Shown: piece by piece, positions 6,699-16,391 of the stretch
How positions within the stretch are numbered: the first letter of the stretch is position 1
Layout: every line of letters begins with the position of its first letter
Assembly (NCBI GenBank): GCA_021776435.1
Contig: JAJFFW010000010.1
Location: 1-36,048, forward strand
Direction of reading: 5' to 3'
DNA from: Parvularculaceae bacterium
Lineage (GTDB): Bacteria > Pseudomonadota > Alphaproteobacteria > Caulobacterales > Parvularculaceae
Length of the DNA stretch: 36,048 nucleotides
Position numbers and translations under genes: made by a program
Notes under the pieces: model-generated
Databases searched by the model: none
Seen by the model: only the letters and a program-made list of their open reading frames with translations
Told to the model about the DNA's origin: nothing

Positions 6699-7757
6699 AT
6701 GCGTTTTTTTATCCTTCTTAGTAGCCTTGTTTTTGCTCTCGCGATGAACATTGGCGCCCATGCGCAAATTGACCGGGCGCAAGCCTGGAGAAATGAGTGG
6801 CCGCAAACTGATTTTTCCAAACATGCCGTCCCCCTTCGTGATATCGAGTCGAATGTCCCAAAAGATATGATCGCATCGATCGATGATCCGCAATTCTCAC
6901 CGGTTCAAGATGTGCTCATCGAAGAAAATGGCGAGACACGGTTTCCTGCTCGCAAGACTGGTGCTTATTCGCGACGCCTGTCCGAGAGGACATTCAGCCT
7001 CAGCCTGCGCGACCCGGTCATTAGCCTTGAGATTGATGGGGATGCGCGCGCATATCCTTTACGCGTCTTGATGTATCATGAGATCGTGAATGATGTTGTC
7101 GGCGGTAAGCCAGTCGTTGTCACCTTCTGCCCACTTTGCAATGCGGCAATCGTGTTTGGTCGTGAGGTCGATGGGAAAGCTTCAGAATTTGGAACAACGG
7201 GGAAGCTCAGAAAATCCGATCTCGTCATGTATGATCGTACAACCAATAGCTGGTGGCAGCAATTTACAGGTCGCGCCATCGTTGGAGAAATGACCGGGGA
7301 TCAGCTGCAACGTTATCCTGCCCGCCTTGAATCCTATCAACGGTTTGCTGCGAGACATCCCGGTGGGTCCGTTCTTGTCCCAAACGATCCGAATGCGGCG
7401 CCCTATGGGAGAAATCCTTATATCAGTTATGACACAGCGCAACGGCCCTTTCTTTACCGCGGAGGATTGCCAGAGGGAATAAAACCCATGGCGCGGGTGG
7501 TCGTTGTGGACAATGTCGCTTACAGCCTCAAACGTCTCCGCGCGTCGGGTGCGATTGAAGAAGGTGATTTAAGCATACGATGGAGTGCAGGTCAGGCTTC
7601 GGCGCTGAACAGTCAAAATATTGCCGAAGGCAGAGATGTCGGTAATGTCGTTGTACAAGCAAAAGCCGGTGACGGTGTATGGCGCGATGTTCCGTATGAT
7701 GTCGTGTTTGCGTTTGTCTTTCACGCATTCAGCCCGGATGGTCAGTGGCGCCTTTGA
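6699..7757 (+). CDS. Exported DUF3179 domain-containing protein
   Basis: The 352 residues begin with a signal peptide (MRFFILLSSLVFALAMN to about GAHAQ, residue 23). The rest is a DUF3179 domain: FPARKTGAYSRRLSERTFSL is followed by the hallmark segments ISLEIDGDARAYPLRVLMYHEIVND, PVVVTFCPLCNAAIVFGR (CPLC), LVMYDRTTNSWWQQFTG and the later VPNDPNAAPYGRNPY. Family members are exported proteins of unknown biochemical role. The start is the only one that keeps the signal peptide; the nearest purine-rich site, AGGAAAG, is 13 bases upstream. A separate lipoprotein gene follows, behind its own promoter. Confidence 0.88.
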   Translation: MRFFILLSSLVFALAMNIGAHAQIDRAQAWRNEWPQTDFSKHAVPLRDIESNVPKDMIASIDDPQFSPVQDVLIEENGETRFPARKTGAYSRRLSERTFSLSLRDPVISLEIDGDARAYPLRVLMYHEIVNDVVGGKPVVVTFCPLCNAAIVFGREVDGKASEFGTTGKLRKSDLVMYDRTTNSWWQQFTGRAIVGEMTGDQLQRYPARLESYQRFAARHPGGSVLVPNDPNAAPYGRNPYISYDTAQRPFLYRGGLPEGIKPMARVVVVDNVAYSLKRLRASGAIEEGDLSIRWSAGQASALNSQNIAEGRDVGNVVVQAKAGDGVWRDVPYDVVFAFVFHAFSPDGQWRL

Positions 7758-7766
7758 ATTGTCATG

Positions 7767-7796
7767 ATGACGCAAAAGCTTTATTACCCCTATAAT
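7767..7796 (+). promoter_or_regulatory. Predicted sigma-70 promoter of the propeller lipoprotein gene
   Basis: ATGACG (4 of 6 match to TTGACA) at 7767-7772, an 18-base spacer, and a perfect TATAAT at 7791-7796. Transcription would start near 7803, 58 bases before the lipoprotein ATG. Confidence 0.5.
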
Positions 7797-7860
7797 GATG
7801 GCTTGCAGTGATGTATTCGCTGCTTTCCTCGATCCTGTTTCTGTTTTGGAGTGCAAGAAG

Positions 7861-9126
7861 ATGAACACTCTCCTGCCCGTTTTGTTTGTTTTTCTGGCGA
7901 CGGCTTGCGTCAATCGAGATGTAACCGAAAACCCTGCACCCGCCCTGTCGTACCAAATCGCAATGACACAAGCCGGGGCGGCATTTGAAATCGAAGATTG
8001 GGACAGCCTCAACCACAATCTCGATGCCGCACAACTGGCGCGCCCCTACTCTTTATACGTGTTGAAGAACCGGATTTTAGCGCGCAGCCTTGCAGGGCGC
8101 ACGGATGAGGCCTTCGCGCTGATTGAGCAGGCAGCGGAGCGTGGCCTTACATTAGATTTAAACGGCCACGAAGCATTTGATCTCTTGAAAGCAGACCCAC
8201 TCTATGCACCGCTGAAAGCGCGCATGGTGGAAAACCAGAAGCCAATCGGAACGCCGGCTGTTTTTCTGCGACATGACGATACCTCGCTTTTGCCAGAAGC
8301 CATTGCCGATGACGGCGCCGGCGGCGTTTATGTCGGGTCAGTCCGAAATGGTGAAATCATCCATCTCCTGCGCGATGGAACCAGATCACGCATGGCGACG
8401 GCTCCGGGAGGCGTTTTTGATCTTGAATTACGCGGCCATACGATTTGGGCCGCCGTCAATAATCAACTCGCTTATGTGGGGGGCAAAGAGCAACCCCCTT
8501 TCGCTGCTATCATGGCTTTCGATCAGGTAACGGGCGCGATAATTCATGAGACCCGAATGACCGGCGCTGATGTTCTTTTCGGCGATATTGAAATTGACGC
8601 CATGGGTGCAGTATACGCCAGCGACAGCAGCACACCGCGCATTGTCAAATATTCTCCGGGGCCGGATGCAATTATCGAGTTTGCGATCGATGACAGATTG
8701 GTCAATCTACAGGGGATTGCCCTCGACGAAGCCGGCGGTCACCTATTCGTAGCGGACTATCTTGTTGGTCTTTTCGTTATTAATCTTGCCGATGGCGTGG
8801 TCCGCCCAATTCGCAATGCGGCCAACGCTCATCTCGGCGGTATAGACGGGCTCTACCATCATGAAGGTGCGTTAATTGGAATTCAAAATGGTTCAACGCC
8901 TCAGCGGATCATCCGTATGGAACTGAATGATAAAGCGGACGCCGTCGTGCGTTTAGACGTCATTCAACAAAACATCGATACTTGGAACGAACCCACTCAC
9001 GGCTATCTCGCCCACGACGCGTTTAGATATATCGCCACCAGCAACTGGCCATCCTACGATGATGCGTGGAATGATCGTACGGACAGACCTGCGAAGCCGC
9101 TTCTCGTTATGACGGCTCCATATTAA
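7861..9126 (+). CDS. Lipoprotein with TPR-like segment and SMP-30-like beta-propeller
   Basis: The 421-residue product starts MNTLLPVLFVFLATAC, a lipoprotein signal with lipobox LATAC and lipidated Cys16. Residues about 40-120 form two helical hairpins resembling tetratricopeptide repeats (SLYVLKNRILARSLAGRTDEAF, AERGLTLDLNG). Residues about 125-420 are a beta-propeller of the SMP-30/gluconolactonase/NHL kind (GGVYVGSVRNGEI, GAVYASDSSTPRIVKYSPG, GHLFVADYLVGLFVIN). It is probably anchored in the outer membrane facing the periplasm. I chose the ATG at 7861 because GGAG lies 9 bases upstream; an earlier ATG at 7795 would bury the lipobox. The substrate is unknown. Confidence 0.82.
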   Translation: MNTLLPVLFVFLATACVNRDVTENPAPALSYQIAMTQAGAAFEIEDWDSLNHNLDAAQLARPYSLYVLKNRILARSLAGRTDEAFALIEQAAERGLTLDLNGHEAFDLLKADPLYAPLKARMVENQKPIGTPAVFLRHDDTSLLPEAIADDGAGGVYVGSVRNGEIIHLLRDGTRSRMATAPGGVFDLELRGHTIWAAVNNQLAYVGGKEQPPFAAIMAFDQVTGAIIHETRMTGADVLFGDIEIDAMGAVYASDSSTPRIVKYSPGPDAIIEFAIDDRLVNLQGIALDEAGGHLFVADYLVGLFVINLADGVVRPIRNAANAHLGGIDGLYHHEGALIGIQNGSTPQRIIRMELNDKADAVVRLDVIQQNIDTWNEPTHGYLAHDAFRYIATSNWPSYDDAWNDRTDRPAKPLLVMTAPY

Positions 9127-9177
9127 GGCTTCGGAATAAGCACCCGATTTCGATAAAGAGGAACGTAAGTCTACTCT

Positions 9178-11517
9178 CTATTCAACTAAAACAGGAACGC
9201 TTGCGTCGTCATCGTTACCGTTTGCCTCCTCTGAAGGGTTCTTTTCTTCCGGGTCGGCAATGTATTCAAAGGCGAGCTTAGAGGTATCATCTGGGTCGGT
9301 TGAAACCTTCACAACACCGCCATGCTTGAGACTTCCGAACAGGATTTCATCGGCGATCGGTTTCTTCACACTTTCCTGGATGACTCGCGACAGCGGTCGT
9401 GCGCCCATTTCGTCGTCAAACCCGCGTTCGCCCAGCCACTTCGTCGCCTCTGGTGTGAGTTCAAAAGTGATGCCGCGATCCGCCAGTTGAGCTTCGAGCT
9501 GCATTACGAACTTTTCAACGATGCGATTGATAATAGCTGGCGATAAGCCTGAGAAATGGATTGTCGCATCCAAACGGTTACGAAATTCCGGTGTGAACAG
9601 TCGCCGGATTGCGGCGTCCGTTTCGTCGCTTTTTTTACCGCCGGCAAACCCGATTGCGAATTTCGCTGCGTCAGATGCGCCTGCATTGGTTGTCATGATA
9701 ATGATGACATTACGGAAATCGACCTTGCGGCCGTTCGTATCAGTCAGTTGTCCATTATCCATGACCTGAAGAAGGATGTTGTAAATTTCGGAATGTGCTT
9801 TTTCGATTTCATCGAGCAAGAGTACACAATGAGGATGCTGGTCAATTGAGTCAGTCAGCAAGCCGCCTTGGTCAAAGCCAACATAACCTGGCGGCGCGCC
9901 AATTAAGCGAGAGACAGTGTGGCGTTCCATATATTCTGACATATCGAATCGAATGAGTTCAACGCCTAGCGCAAAAGCAAGCTGTTTAGCGACTTCCGTC
10001 TTTCCCACACCGGTTGGACCCGCGAAGAGATAGCTGCCGATTGGTTTTTCCGGCTCGCGCAGGCCAGCGCGTGACAGCTTGATCGCGGCGGCGAGTTGAT
10101 GAATGGCTTCATCTTGTCCGAACACAACACGACCAAGGTCTTCATCCAGACTACGTAAACGCTCTGTGTCCGACCTAGAGACAGATTTTGGTGGGATGCG
10201 CGCCATCTTCGCAACGACTTCTTCGATATCGGCCACATCGATAATTTTTTTACGTTGATCGGCTGAAAACAACATTTGGCGCGCGCCCGCCTCATCGATA
10301 ACGTCAATTGCTTTGTCTGGCAGTTTTCTGTCGGTCATATATTTCGATGAAAGGTCGGCGGCGGCTTTCACCGCCTCATCAGTGTATTTCAACCCATGAT
10401 GTTCTTCAAAATAAGGTTTTAAACCGATCAGGATTTTGACAGTATCATCCAGACTCGGCTCGACGACGTCGATTTTTTGGAAGCGACGGGCAAGTGCTCG
10501 ATCTTTCTCAAAGTGCTGACGGTATTCCTTGTAAGTCGTCGATCCCATGCAGCGAAGGGTTCCCGATTGCAGGGCGGGTTTTAAAAGATTAGAGGCGTCC
10601 ATTGCGCCGCCCGACGTTGCGCCGGCGCCGATGACGGTGTGAATTTCATCAATAAAGAGAACTGCGTCGTCATGCTCTTCAAGTTCTTTGAGCACCATTT
10701 TGATCCGTTCTTCGAAGTCCCCTCGATAGCGGGTACCCGCAAGCAAAGCGCCCATGTCGAGTGCAAAGATGGTTGCTTTTGAAAGAACGTCAGGGACGTT
10801 TTCATCCACAATCTTAAGCGCAAGGCCTTCCGCAATCGCGGTCTTGCCAACGCCAGGGTCTCCGACAAGCAGCGGATTGTTTTTACGCCGCCGGCATAAA
10901 ACCTGAATCGATCGTTCAACTTCGGAATCGCGTCCAATCAGTGGGTCAATTTTTCCAGCGCGCGCTTTGTCGTTTAAATTGACACAGTATGCGTCCAGCG
11001 CCTCATCTCCGGTTTTGGGGTTCTGGTGGTCCGGATCTTCGCTGATACCGCGCACCGGTCTCGACGTCGCCTCTCCCGGCCTCTTCGCAAGTCCATGCGA
11101 GATGTAATTAATCGCATCGAACCGCGTCATGTCTTGCTGCTGCAGAAAATGCGCTGCGTTGGATTCACGTTCAGCAAATAGGGCAACCAGAACATTGGCG
11201 CCGGTGACCTCTTCACGACCTGAAGATTGGACATGAATCACTGCGCGCTGGATAACTCTCTGGAAGCTCGCGGTTGGTTTCGCCTGTTCACCGTCATTCA
11301 GTAGCAGATTCGCAAGATCGTTCTCGATGAATTCATTAAGATTTCGCCTTAAAAGATTGAGATCGACATTACACGCGCGCATGACGGCGGCAGCATCCTG
11401 ATCGTCTGTAAGCGCCAAAAGTAAGTGCTCCAGGGTCGCCAATTCATGTTCGCGCTCGGTGGCGATAGCGATCGCTCGGTGAAGCGCTTCATCAAGATTC
11501 CGACTAAATGACGCCAC
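9178..11517 (-). CDS. clpA: ATP-dependent Clp protease ATP-binding subunit ClpA
   Basis: AAA+ unfoldase that feeds substrates, including N-degron proteins delivered by ClpS, into ClpP. The 779 residues show the Clp N domain (1-145), AAA1 with Walker A GDPGVGKT (219-226) and Walker B DEIH (290-293), AAA2 with GPTGVGKT (500-507) and LLLDEIEKAH (567-576), the ClpP-docking loop IGF in FAIGFAGGKK, and the D2-small domain. The last 25 residues are an acidic tail (PSEEANGNDDD), longer than in E. coli ClpA. The start is GTG, 3 bases after the clpS stop, with AAAGGGA inside the end of clpS as ribosome binding site, so translation is coupled. Confidence 0.97.
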   Translation of the reverse strand: MASFSRNLDEALHRAIAIATEREHELATLEHLLLALTDDQDAAAVMRACNVDLNLLRRNLNEFIENDLANLLLNDGEQAKPTASFQRVIQRAVIHVQSSGREEVTGANVLVALFAERESNAAHFLQQQDMTRFDAINYISHGLAKRPGEATSRPVRGISEDPDHQNPKTGDEALDAYCVNLNDKARAGKIDPLIGRDSEVERSIQVLCRRRKNNPLLVGDPGVGKTAIAEGLALKIVDENVPDVLSKATIFALDMGALLAGTRYRGDFEERIKMVLKELEEHDDAVLFIDEIHTVIGAGATSGGAMDASNLLKPALQSGTLRCMGSTTYKEYRQHFEKDRALARRFQKIDVVEPSLDDTVKILIGLKPYFEEHHGLKYTDEAVKAAADLSSKYMTDRKLPDKAIDVIDEAGARQMLFSADQRKKIIDVADIEEVVAKMARIPPKSVSRSDTERLRSLDEDLGRVVFGQDEAIHQLAAAIKLSRAGLREPEKPIGSYLFAGPTGVGKTEVAKQLAFALGVELIRFDMSEYMERHTVSRLIGAPPGYVGFDQGGLLTDSIDQHPHCVLLLDEIEKAHSEIYNILLQVMDNGQLTDTNGRKVDFRNVIIIMTTNAGASDAAKFAIGFAGGKKSDETDAAIRRLFTPEFRNRLDATIHFSGLSPAIINRIVEKFVMQLEAQLADRGITFELTPEATKWLGERGFDDEMGARPLSRVIQESVKKPIADEILFGSLKHGGVVKVSTDPDDTSKLAFEYIADPEEKNPSEEANGNDDDASVPVLVE

Positions 11518-11520
11518 AAC

Positions 11521-11850
11521 TCAATCCCTTTCCATCGTACACTGCAGAGGGTGTTGGTTTCGCCGTGAAAGCTCCATAACCTGGGCGACTTTCGTTTCTG
11601 CAACCTCATATGTGTATACACCGCATACGCCGACCCCGCTCTGGTGGACGTGTAACATTATACGCATAGCGTCCTCGGCGTCTCGCTTGAAGATAGCTTG
11701 CAGCAACCACACGACAAATTCCTGAGGTGTGTAATCGTCGTTTAGTATCAACACCTTATAGAGGGACGGTCGTTTTGTCTTCGGTGCTGTCTTAGTGACA
11801 ACGCCAATGCCCACGCCAGGCCCCTGCTGATTATCTTCTTCTTGCGCCAT
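11521..11850 (-). CDS. clpS: ATP-dependent Clp protease adaptor ClpS
   Basis: Binds bulky N-terminal residues and delivers these N-degron substrates to ClpA. The 109 residues have a flexible Gly/Lys-rich N terminus and the core with [45 protein letters not shown] and the final [11 protein letters not shown], all family hallmarks including the Asn-Asp of the N-degron pocket. The start is uncertain: I chose the ATG at 11850 (MAQEEDNQQ) for typical length. ATGs at 11865 (GAGG directly abutting) and 11898 are in frame. It lies just upstream of clpA in the usual clpS-clpA operon. Confidence 0.95.
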   Translation of the reverse strand: MAQEEDNQQGPGVGIGVVTKTAPKTKRPSLYKVLILNDDYTPQEFVVWLLQAIFKRDAEDAMRIMLHVHQSGVGVCGVYTYEVAETKVAQVMELSRRNQHPLQCTMERD

Positions 11851-12074
11851 GGTCTCGCCGTTCATCCTCACCAGTCTAGCCTCTAAAAAAGGCGACATTA
11901 CATATCTATCCCCACTTCGTTGAAAAGACGCAAACCCTTCGGCACAAAAAAGGAATAGCGCGAGATAGACCTGGAAGCCCTGCGCACGAGGCTAATATAT
12001 TGTGAGTATTGCGGCGCTGCACAAGGTTTAGGAGAATGTTGCTGATGCAAATGTTACGATTTTTGATCGACAAC

Positions 12075-12102
12075 AAAAAGCCCGGCTCAGCGGCCGGGCT
12101 TT
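12075..12102 (-). terminator. Rho-independent terminator of the phasin gene
   Basis: Read on the minus strand, AAAGCCCGG (12102-12094) pairs with CCGGGCTTT (12085-12077) around an eight-base loop and ends in a run of five T (12079-12075). It lies 28 bases after the phasin stop and isolates it from clpS. Confidence 0.85.
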
Positions 12103-12129
12103 GAACGCAACAGGTACGCAACGAAAGAA

Positions 12130-12576
12130 CTAGGGACGGTATGATTGTACTAGTTCGACAAATTCATTGTAGCGGGCTGTCAACGGCTCAGCGGCTTTTT
12201 TGCTCGTTTCGATCCAAAGATCGGCCATCTTATTGATTTGGCCAAGATTCTTTTCAACAGTCGATTGAACAAACTGGTTGTTCGCCTCGAACACTTCTTG
12301 AATATTTTTCGAAGATGTGGCCGCTTTTGTCGCTTCTACGCCTTCTTCCATAGCCGTTTTGGTAAAAGCCGTACTATCGGTCGCAACTTTTTCAACGCCT
12401 TTATAAAAGACATTTGCTGAGGCGAGAATGGCTTCATAAGTGCTTTTTTGAAAATCGGCCAGAGCCGTTACACCTTCAGATAGTTTTTCGTAACCCTCTT
12501 TGAAGGTGTCGGGGTTGATCGTTGTAAACGCTTCAAAATTATCAGTAGCGCCTGCGGTTTTCTCAGCGGCAGCCAT
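12130..12576 (-). CDS. Phasin family protein (polyhydroxyalkanoate granule-associated)
   Basis: Phasins coat polyhydroxyalkanoate granules. The 148-residue, almost wholly helical and Ala/Glu/Lys-rich protein fits the Phasin_2 family: NFEAFTTINPDTFKEGYEKL, ALADFQKSTYEAILASANVFYKGVEKVATD, then EVFEANNQFVQSTVEKNLGQ and a PLTARYNEFVELVQ end. It has no cysteine. The ATG at 12576 has AAGGAG 6 bases upstream, which overrules the longer frame from 12660. Two TGC-N3-GCA sites lie over its promoter, consistent with PhaR-type control. No PHA synthase gene is in the window, so granule binding is inferred from family. Confidence 0.85.
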   Translation of the reverse strand: MAAAEKTAGATDNFEAFTTINPDTFKEGYEKLSEGVTALADFQKSTYEAILASANVFYKGVEKVATDSTAFTKTAMEEGVEATKAATSSKNIQEVFEANNQFVQSTVEKNLGQINKMADLWIETSKKAAEPLTARYNEFVELVQSYRP

Positions 12577-12630
12577 GGTGTTCTCCTTGAGTTGTGACCT
12601 GAGGTTGGGGGCCCCGGTCAAATGTTCGTT

Positions 12631-12689
12631 GTGCAATGCAACATAAGCCCTATTTTCCACCCGTCAAGCAAAAATGGTGCGCTGCAACA
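12631..12689 (-). promoter_or_regulatory. Phasin promoter with two PhaR-like operators
   Basis: On the minus strand a -35 TTGACG (12667-12662), a 16-base spacer and a -10 TATGTT (12645-12640) form a promoter starting near 12633. Two copies of GTGC-N3-GCAACA (plus-strand reading) occur at 12631-12643 and 12677-12689, 46 bases apart. The first covers the -10 and start site; the second lies just upstream of the -35. The half-site pair TGC-N3-GCA matches what I recall for the PHA-responsive repressor PhaR of Paracoccus (CTGC-N3-GCAG). Confidence 0.55.
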
Positions 12690-12719
12690 AATTTTTTTTC
12701 AACCCAGGTAAACAACTCG

Positions 12720-12735
12720 TTAACCAAGCCTTTAC
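12720..12735. promoter_or_regulatory. CtrA-like box upstream of the carboxypeptidase gene
   Basis: TTAACC (12720-12725), then AAGCC and TTTAC (12731-12735), is one mismatch from TTAACC-N5-TTAAC, the extended CtrA consensus. It lies about 200 bases before the carboxypeptidase start and about 145 before the phasin start. A chance match is possible. Confidence 0.3.
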
Positions 12736-12933
12736 CCGCACCGAAGATGATTCGAATTGTGGCGATCTTCAAAACGTCACAAAACGGCATGACGTTTGCT
12801 GACTTCCTCATTTTACAGGTGGCTTTCCAGGCTGCTTGTGGCGGATATCAGCTCTTGTCATTGTGATGTCTTGATTGAGCGTGGTCTCCGATCAAGCGTT
12901 GAAAAAATGACGCGGTTAAGCGAGGCTATCGCG

Positions 12934-14322
12934 ATGAAGTCGGTTTTGCGTTGTGTGATGGGGTGTTGGGTGGGCGTGATTCTTAGCGCCAGCCTCATTG
13001 CGCCTGCTTCAGCCAATTCTAAATATGCCGCGATCATAATTCAGGCTGATTCCGGTGACGTGCTGTTTGACCGGCACAGCAACGCACGTCGCTATCCAGC
13101 CTCGCTGACAAAGATGATGACCCTTTATCTCCTCTTCGAAGAGATTGAGGCCGGACGGCTTTCGCCGTCCTCACAACTGACCGTTTCTTCCCGCGCCGTT
13201 GGTCAGCCGCCGTCAAAGTTAGGGTTGAAAGTTGGCGCAACGATCTCCGTCGAAACCGCTATTGAGGCGCTAGTCGTCAAATCCGCTAATGACGTGGCTG
13301 TGGTTGTTGCCGAAGCGATCTCCGGTTCTGAGTGGCGTTTTGCGCAGAAAATGACGGCCAAGGCGCAAACTCTAGGGATGCGTCGCACCACTTTCCGCAA
13401 TGCTTCAGGGCTTCCAAACAACAAACAAGTGACGACCGCGCGCGATCTCGCCACGCTCGGTCAGCGATTAATTCAGGACTATCCTCAGCAGTTTCATTAT
13501 TTCGCTATCCGTAGTTTCTCATGGCAAGGTAAAATTTATCGGACGCATAATGCGTTGGTGAAAAGCTATGACGGAGCTGACGGTCTGAAAACAGGATACA
13601 CACGGCGCTCCGGTTTCAATCTGGCGACAAGCGCTACGCGCAATGGCCAGCGCCTTATCGGGATTGTCCTTGGTGGTCGCTCAGCGAACACCCGCGACGC
13701 CCACATGCGCAAAATACTCGACCAGGCGTATACAGCACTTGACCAAAATCCGGCTCTCGTTGCCTCGCTTCACCGCAATCGTCCGACCCCTCGATTGAAA
13801 CCAACGCTTCTGGCCCAGCTCGAATCCCAAGATCGTTCTGGTTTGCCGTTTGTTGGCGTCGATAATGCTACGAAAGACCTGCCCCATACCACCACCGCGT
13901 TCGCCAACCGGCCCGATTCTGACGCGAATAAAAACGATATGTTGGGCGCTTTGATCGCGTCCGCCGACTCTCATGATCTCAATGAGTTCGAGCGCGCGCG
14001 TTTAGACGCGCTTACACCCCGTGATGGTTTCGTCGGCGAAGGCGACACCGAGGCCCTTTTCTCACAGCCCAGCGGTTGGAGCGTGCAGATCGGCGCCTAT
14101 TCCACCCAAGCTCTCGCTCGAAAAGAGCTTGAAGGCGCCGCCTTAAGAGGTGATCTCGAACAACAAGCACGGGCGGTTATGCCGACTCAACGCGAAGACG
14201 GCTCGAAGATATACCGGGCTCGCTTTACCAGTCTTACTGAGGCAGCGGCTCGCGCGACCTGCAATGGCCTGAAGAAAAAAGCCCTGACCTGCTTTGTTGT
14301 CTCAGAAGCGCCTCCCCTATAG
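12934..14322 (+). CDS. D-alanyl-D-alanine carboxypeptidase with SPOR domain
   Basis: Low-molecular-weight penicillin-binding protein (peptidase S11) that trims the terminal D-Ala of peptidoglycan stem peptides in the periplasm. The 462 residues begin with a signal peptide (cleavage after APASA, about residue 27). Catalytic motifs are complete: Ser57-Leu-Thr-Lys60, Ser117-Ala-Asn119 and Lys219-Thr-Gly221. A linker (about 260-370) leads to a C-terminal SPOR domain (about 375-462, GWSVQIGAYSTQALARKEL), which binds denuded glycan at division sites. The ATG at 12934 has GAGG 8 bases upstream and places the signal peptide at the N terminus; upstream in-frame starts at 12907 and 12796 have no comparable site. 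Confidence 0.92.
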   Translation: MKSVLRCVMGCWVGVILSASLIAPASANSKYAAIIIQADSGDVLFDRHSNARRYPASLTKMMTLYLLFEEIEAGRLSPSSQLTVSSRAVGQPPSKLGLKVGATISVETAIEALVVKSANDVAVVVAEAISGSEWRFAQKMTAKAQTLGMRRTTFRNASGLPNNKQVTTARDLATLGQRLIQDYPQQFHYFAIRSFSWQGKIYRTHNALVKSYDGADGLKTGYTRRSGFNLATSATRNGQRLIGIVLGGRSANTRDAHMRKILDQAYTALDQNPALVASLHRNRPTPRLKPTLLAQLESQDRSGLPFVGVDNATKDLPHTTTAFANRPDSDANKNDMLGALIASADSHDLNEFERARLDALTPRDGFVGEGDTEALFSQPSGWSVQIGAYSTQALARKELEGAALRGDLEQQARAVMPTQREDGSKIYRARFTSLTEAAARATCNGLKKKALTCFVVSEAPPL

Positions 14323-14447
14323 CAGCTCGCTAAGAATTATCCCCAATCCTTCTCTCTGCTGAAAGCGTGTTGCGCTTGGCGCCGGTGCGTCGAATGGCTT
14401 AAGTTTGATCTAACCAACGGGCGAATCCCTGAAGCGGAGAGATATCA

Positions 14448-16391
14448 ATGTCATCGGAAGAATTGATCTTCAAAGTCGATAAAGCAACTGCAGCCGACGC
14501 GCTCATTAATGCGGCGCGTGAAAACGAAATGCGCAATCACTTTACCACGGATCATGAAGGGTTTTGGGCCGATATTGCGCAACGAATCGACTGGATGACC
14601 CCTTTCACCAAGGTGAAGGATGTTTCTTTCGCTGCAAACGATCTGCACATCAAATGGTATTACGATGGCGAGTTGAACGCTTGTGTGAACTGTCTCGACC
14701 GGCATCTGCCTGAGAAAGCGAATGATATCGCTTTCATTTGGGAGGGTGACGATCCAGATACCCACAAGAATGTCACTTATGCAGAGGCGCTGGAAGAGAC
14801 CTGCCGTATGGCGAACGTCTTGAAGGCGCGCGGCGTCAAACGCGGTGACCGCGTTGTCATCTATATGCCAATGATTCCTGAGGCCGCCTATGCGATGCTG
14901 GCATGCGCGCGCATCGGCGCCGTTCATTCTGTCGTATTCGGAGGGTTTTCCCCTGAAGCATTGGCGAGCCGGATTATTGATTGCGGCGCGGTTGCTGTCA
15001 TTACAGCAGATGAAGGTGTGCGAGGGGGTAAAACCGTCCCGCTGAAAGTGAATGTAGACAAGGCCCTTGCTAAAGCTGATGGGGTGCGGTTGGTGTTAAC
15101 GGTGGAGCGTACAAATGCCGATGTACCGATGTTGCCCGGTCGCGATCTCTATTGGTCAGTCGCGCGAAGCGATGTGTCTCCTGATTGTCCTGCCGAAAAG
15201 ATGGGAGCTGAGGATCCACTTTTTATCCTCTATACGTCCGGCTCAACGGGTAAGCCAAAGGGCGTGCTTCATACCACCGGCGGTTATCTCGTTTATGCTG
15301 CTTATACGCATGAGGCCGTATTCGATTATAAACCTGGAGAGATTTATTGGTGCACTGCGGATGTTGGCTGGGTTACAGGGCACACCTATATCGTCTATGG
15401 CCCCCTTGCGAATGGGGCGACCTCATTGATTTTCGAGGGCGTACCGACATGGCCTGATTATTCTCGTTTCTGGCGAGTTGTGGAAAAGCATAAAGTCAAC
15501 ATCTTCTACACAGCGCCAACGGCGATTCGGGCTCTGATGCGCGAGCATGATGACTTTGTAAATGCAGCCGATCGATCTTCATTGCGCTTGCTCGGCACGG
15601 TCGGTGAACCGATCAATCCGGAAGCTTGGCTTTGGTATTATCGTGTCGTGGGTGAAGAGCGCTGTCCGATCGTCGATACATGGTGGCAAACAGAAACGGG
15701 TGGAATCCTCATTTCGCCCCTGCCCGGCGCGACCGAACTGAAGCCCGGATCCGCGACGAAACCGCTGCCTGGCATTGAAGCTGGACTTGTCGATGCGCAG
15801 GGTGATCCTCTCGAGGGAGAGAATTCAGGCAATCTGGTGTTGCTGGACTCCTGGCCTGGACAAATGCGTACGCTCTTCGGCGACCACCCGCGTTTTGTCG
15901 ATACTTACTTCACGGCATATCCGGGGCGCTATTTTACGGGTGACGGAGCGCGGCGTGATAAAGATGGTTATTATTGGATCACGGGTCGTGTCGATGACGT
16001 CATAAATGTTTCCGGGCACCGTTTGGGTACGGCGGAAGTCGAAAGCGCGCTTGTTGCACACCCGACTGTCGCCGAAGCCGCTGTCGTTGGTTATCCCCAC
16101 GACATCAAAGGTCAGGGCATTTACGCCTATGTGACGCTGATGGAAGGTGAGGAACCGACCGATACGTTACGCAACGAATTGCTGAAATGGGTGCGATCGG
16201 AAATTGGCGCCATCGCCAAGCCGGAATACCTGCATTTTACTGAAGCCTTGCCTAAAACCCGTTCGGGAAAGATTATGCGCCGGATTCTCCGAAAAATTGC
16301 CGAAAACGATTATTCTGCCTTGGGCGATACCTCGACCCTGGCCGATCCTGGGGTCGTGGATAAGCTGATTGAGGGGCGTCTTAACCGTTAA
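14448..16391 (+). CDS. acs: Acetyl-CoA synthetase (AMP-forming)
   Basis: Activates acetate to acetyl-CoA through acetyl-adenylate, in the cytoplasm. The 647-residue length equals the family norm. Seen in order: the N-terminal DITWMTPF-like region ([16 protein letters not shown]), [11 protein letters not shown], the P-loop-like [24 protein letters not shown], the hinge region [31 protein letters not shown] (given in parts: [15 protein letters not shown] and [16 protein letters not shown]) and PKTRSGK ending at Lys608, the catalytic and acetylation-controlled lysine. GGAGA lies 7 bases before the ATG. It could serve acetate use or scavenging linked to the neighbouring phasin and storage-polymer metabolism, though that link is inference. 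Confidence 0.97.
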   Translation: MSSEELIFKVDKATAADALINAARENEMRNHFTTDHEGFWADIAQRIDWMTPFTKVKDVSFAANDLHIKWYYDGELNACVNCLDRHLPEKANDIAFIWEGDDPDTHKNVTYAEALEETCRMANVLKARGVKRGDRVVIYMPMIPEAAYAMLACARIGAVHSVVFGGFSPEALASRIIDCGAVAVITADEGVRGGKTVPLKVNVDKALAKADGVRLVLTVERTNADVPMLPGRDLYWSVARSDVSPDCPAEKMGAEDPLFILYTSGSTGKPKGVLHTTGGYLVYAAYTHEAVFDYKPGEIYWCTADVGWVTGHTYIVYGPLANGATSLIFEGVPTWPDYSRFWRVVEKHKVNIFYTAPTAIRALMREHDDFVNAADRSSLRLLGTVGEPINPEAWLWYYRVVGEERCPIVDTWWQTETGGILISPLPGATELKPGSATKPLPGIEAGLVDAQGDPLEGENSGNLVLLDSWPGQMRTLFGDHPRFVDTYFTAYPGRYFTGDGARRDKDGYYWITGRVDDVINVSGHRLGTAEVESALVAHPTVAEAAVVGYPHDIKGQGIYAYVTLMEGEEPTDTLRNELLKWVRSEIGAIAKPEYLHFTEALPKTRSGKIMRRILRKIAENDYSALGDTSTLADPGVVDKLIEGRLNR

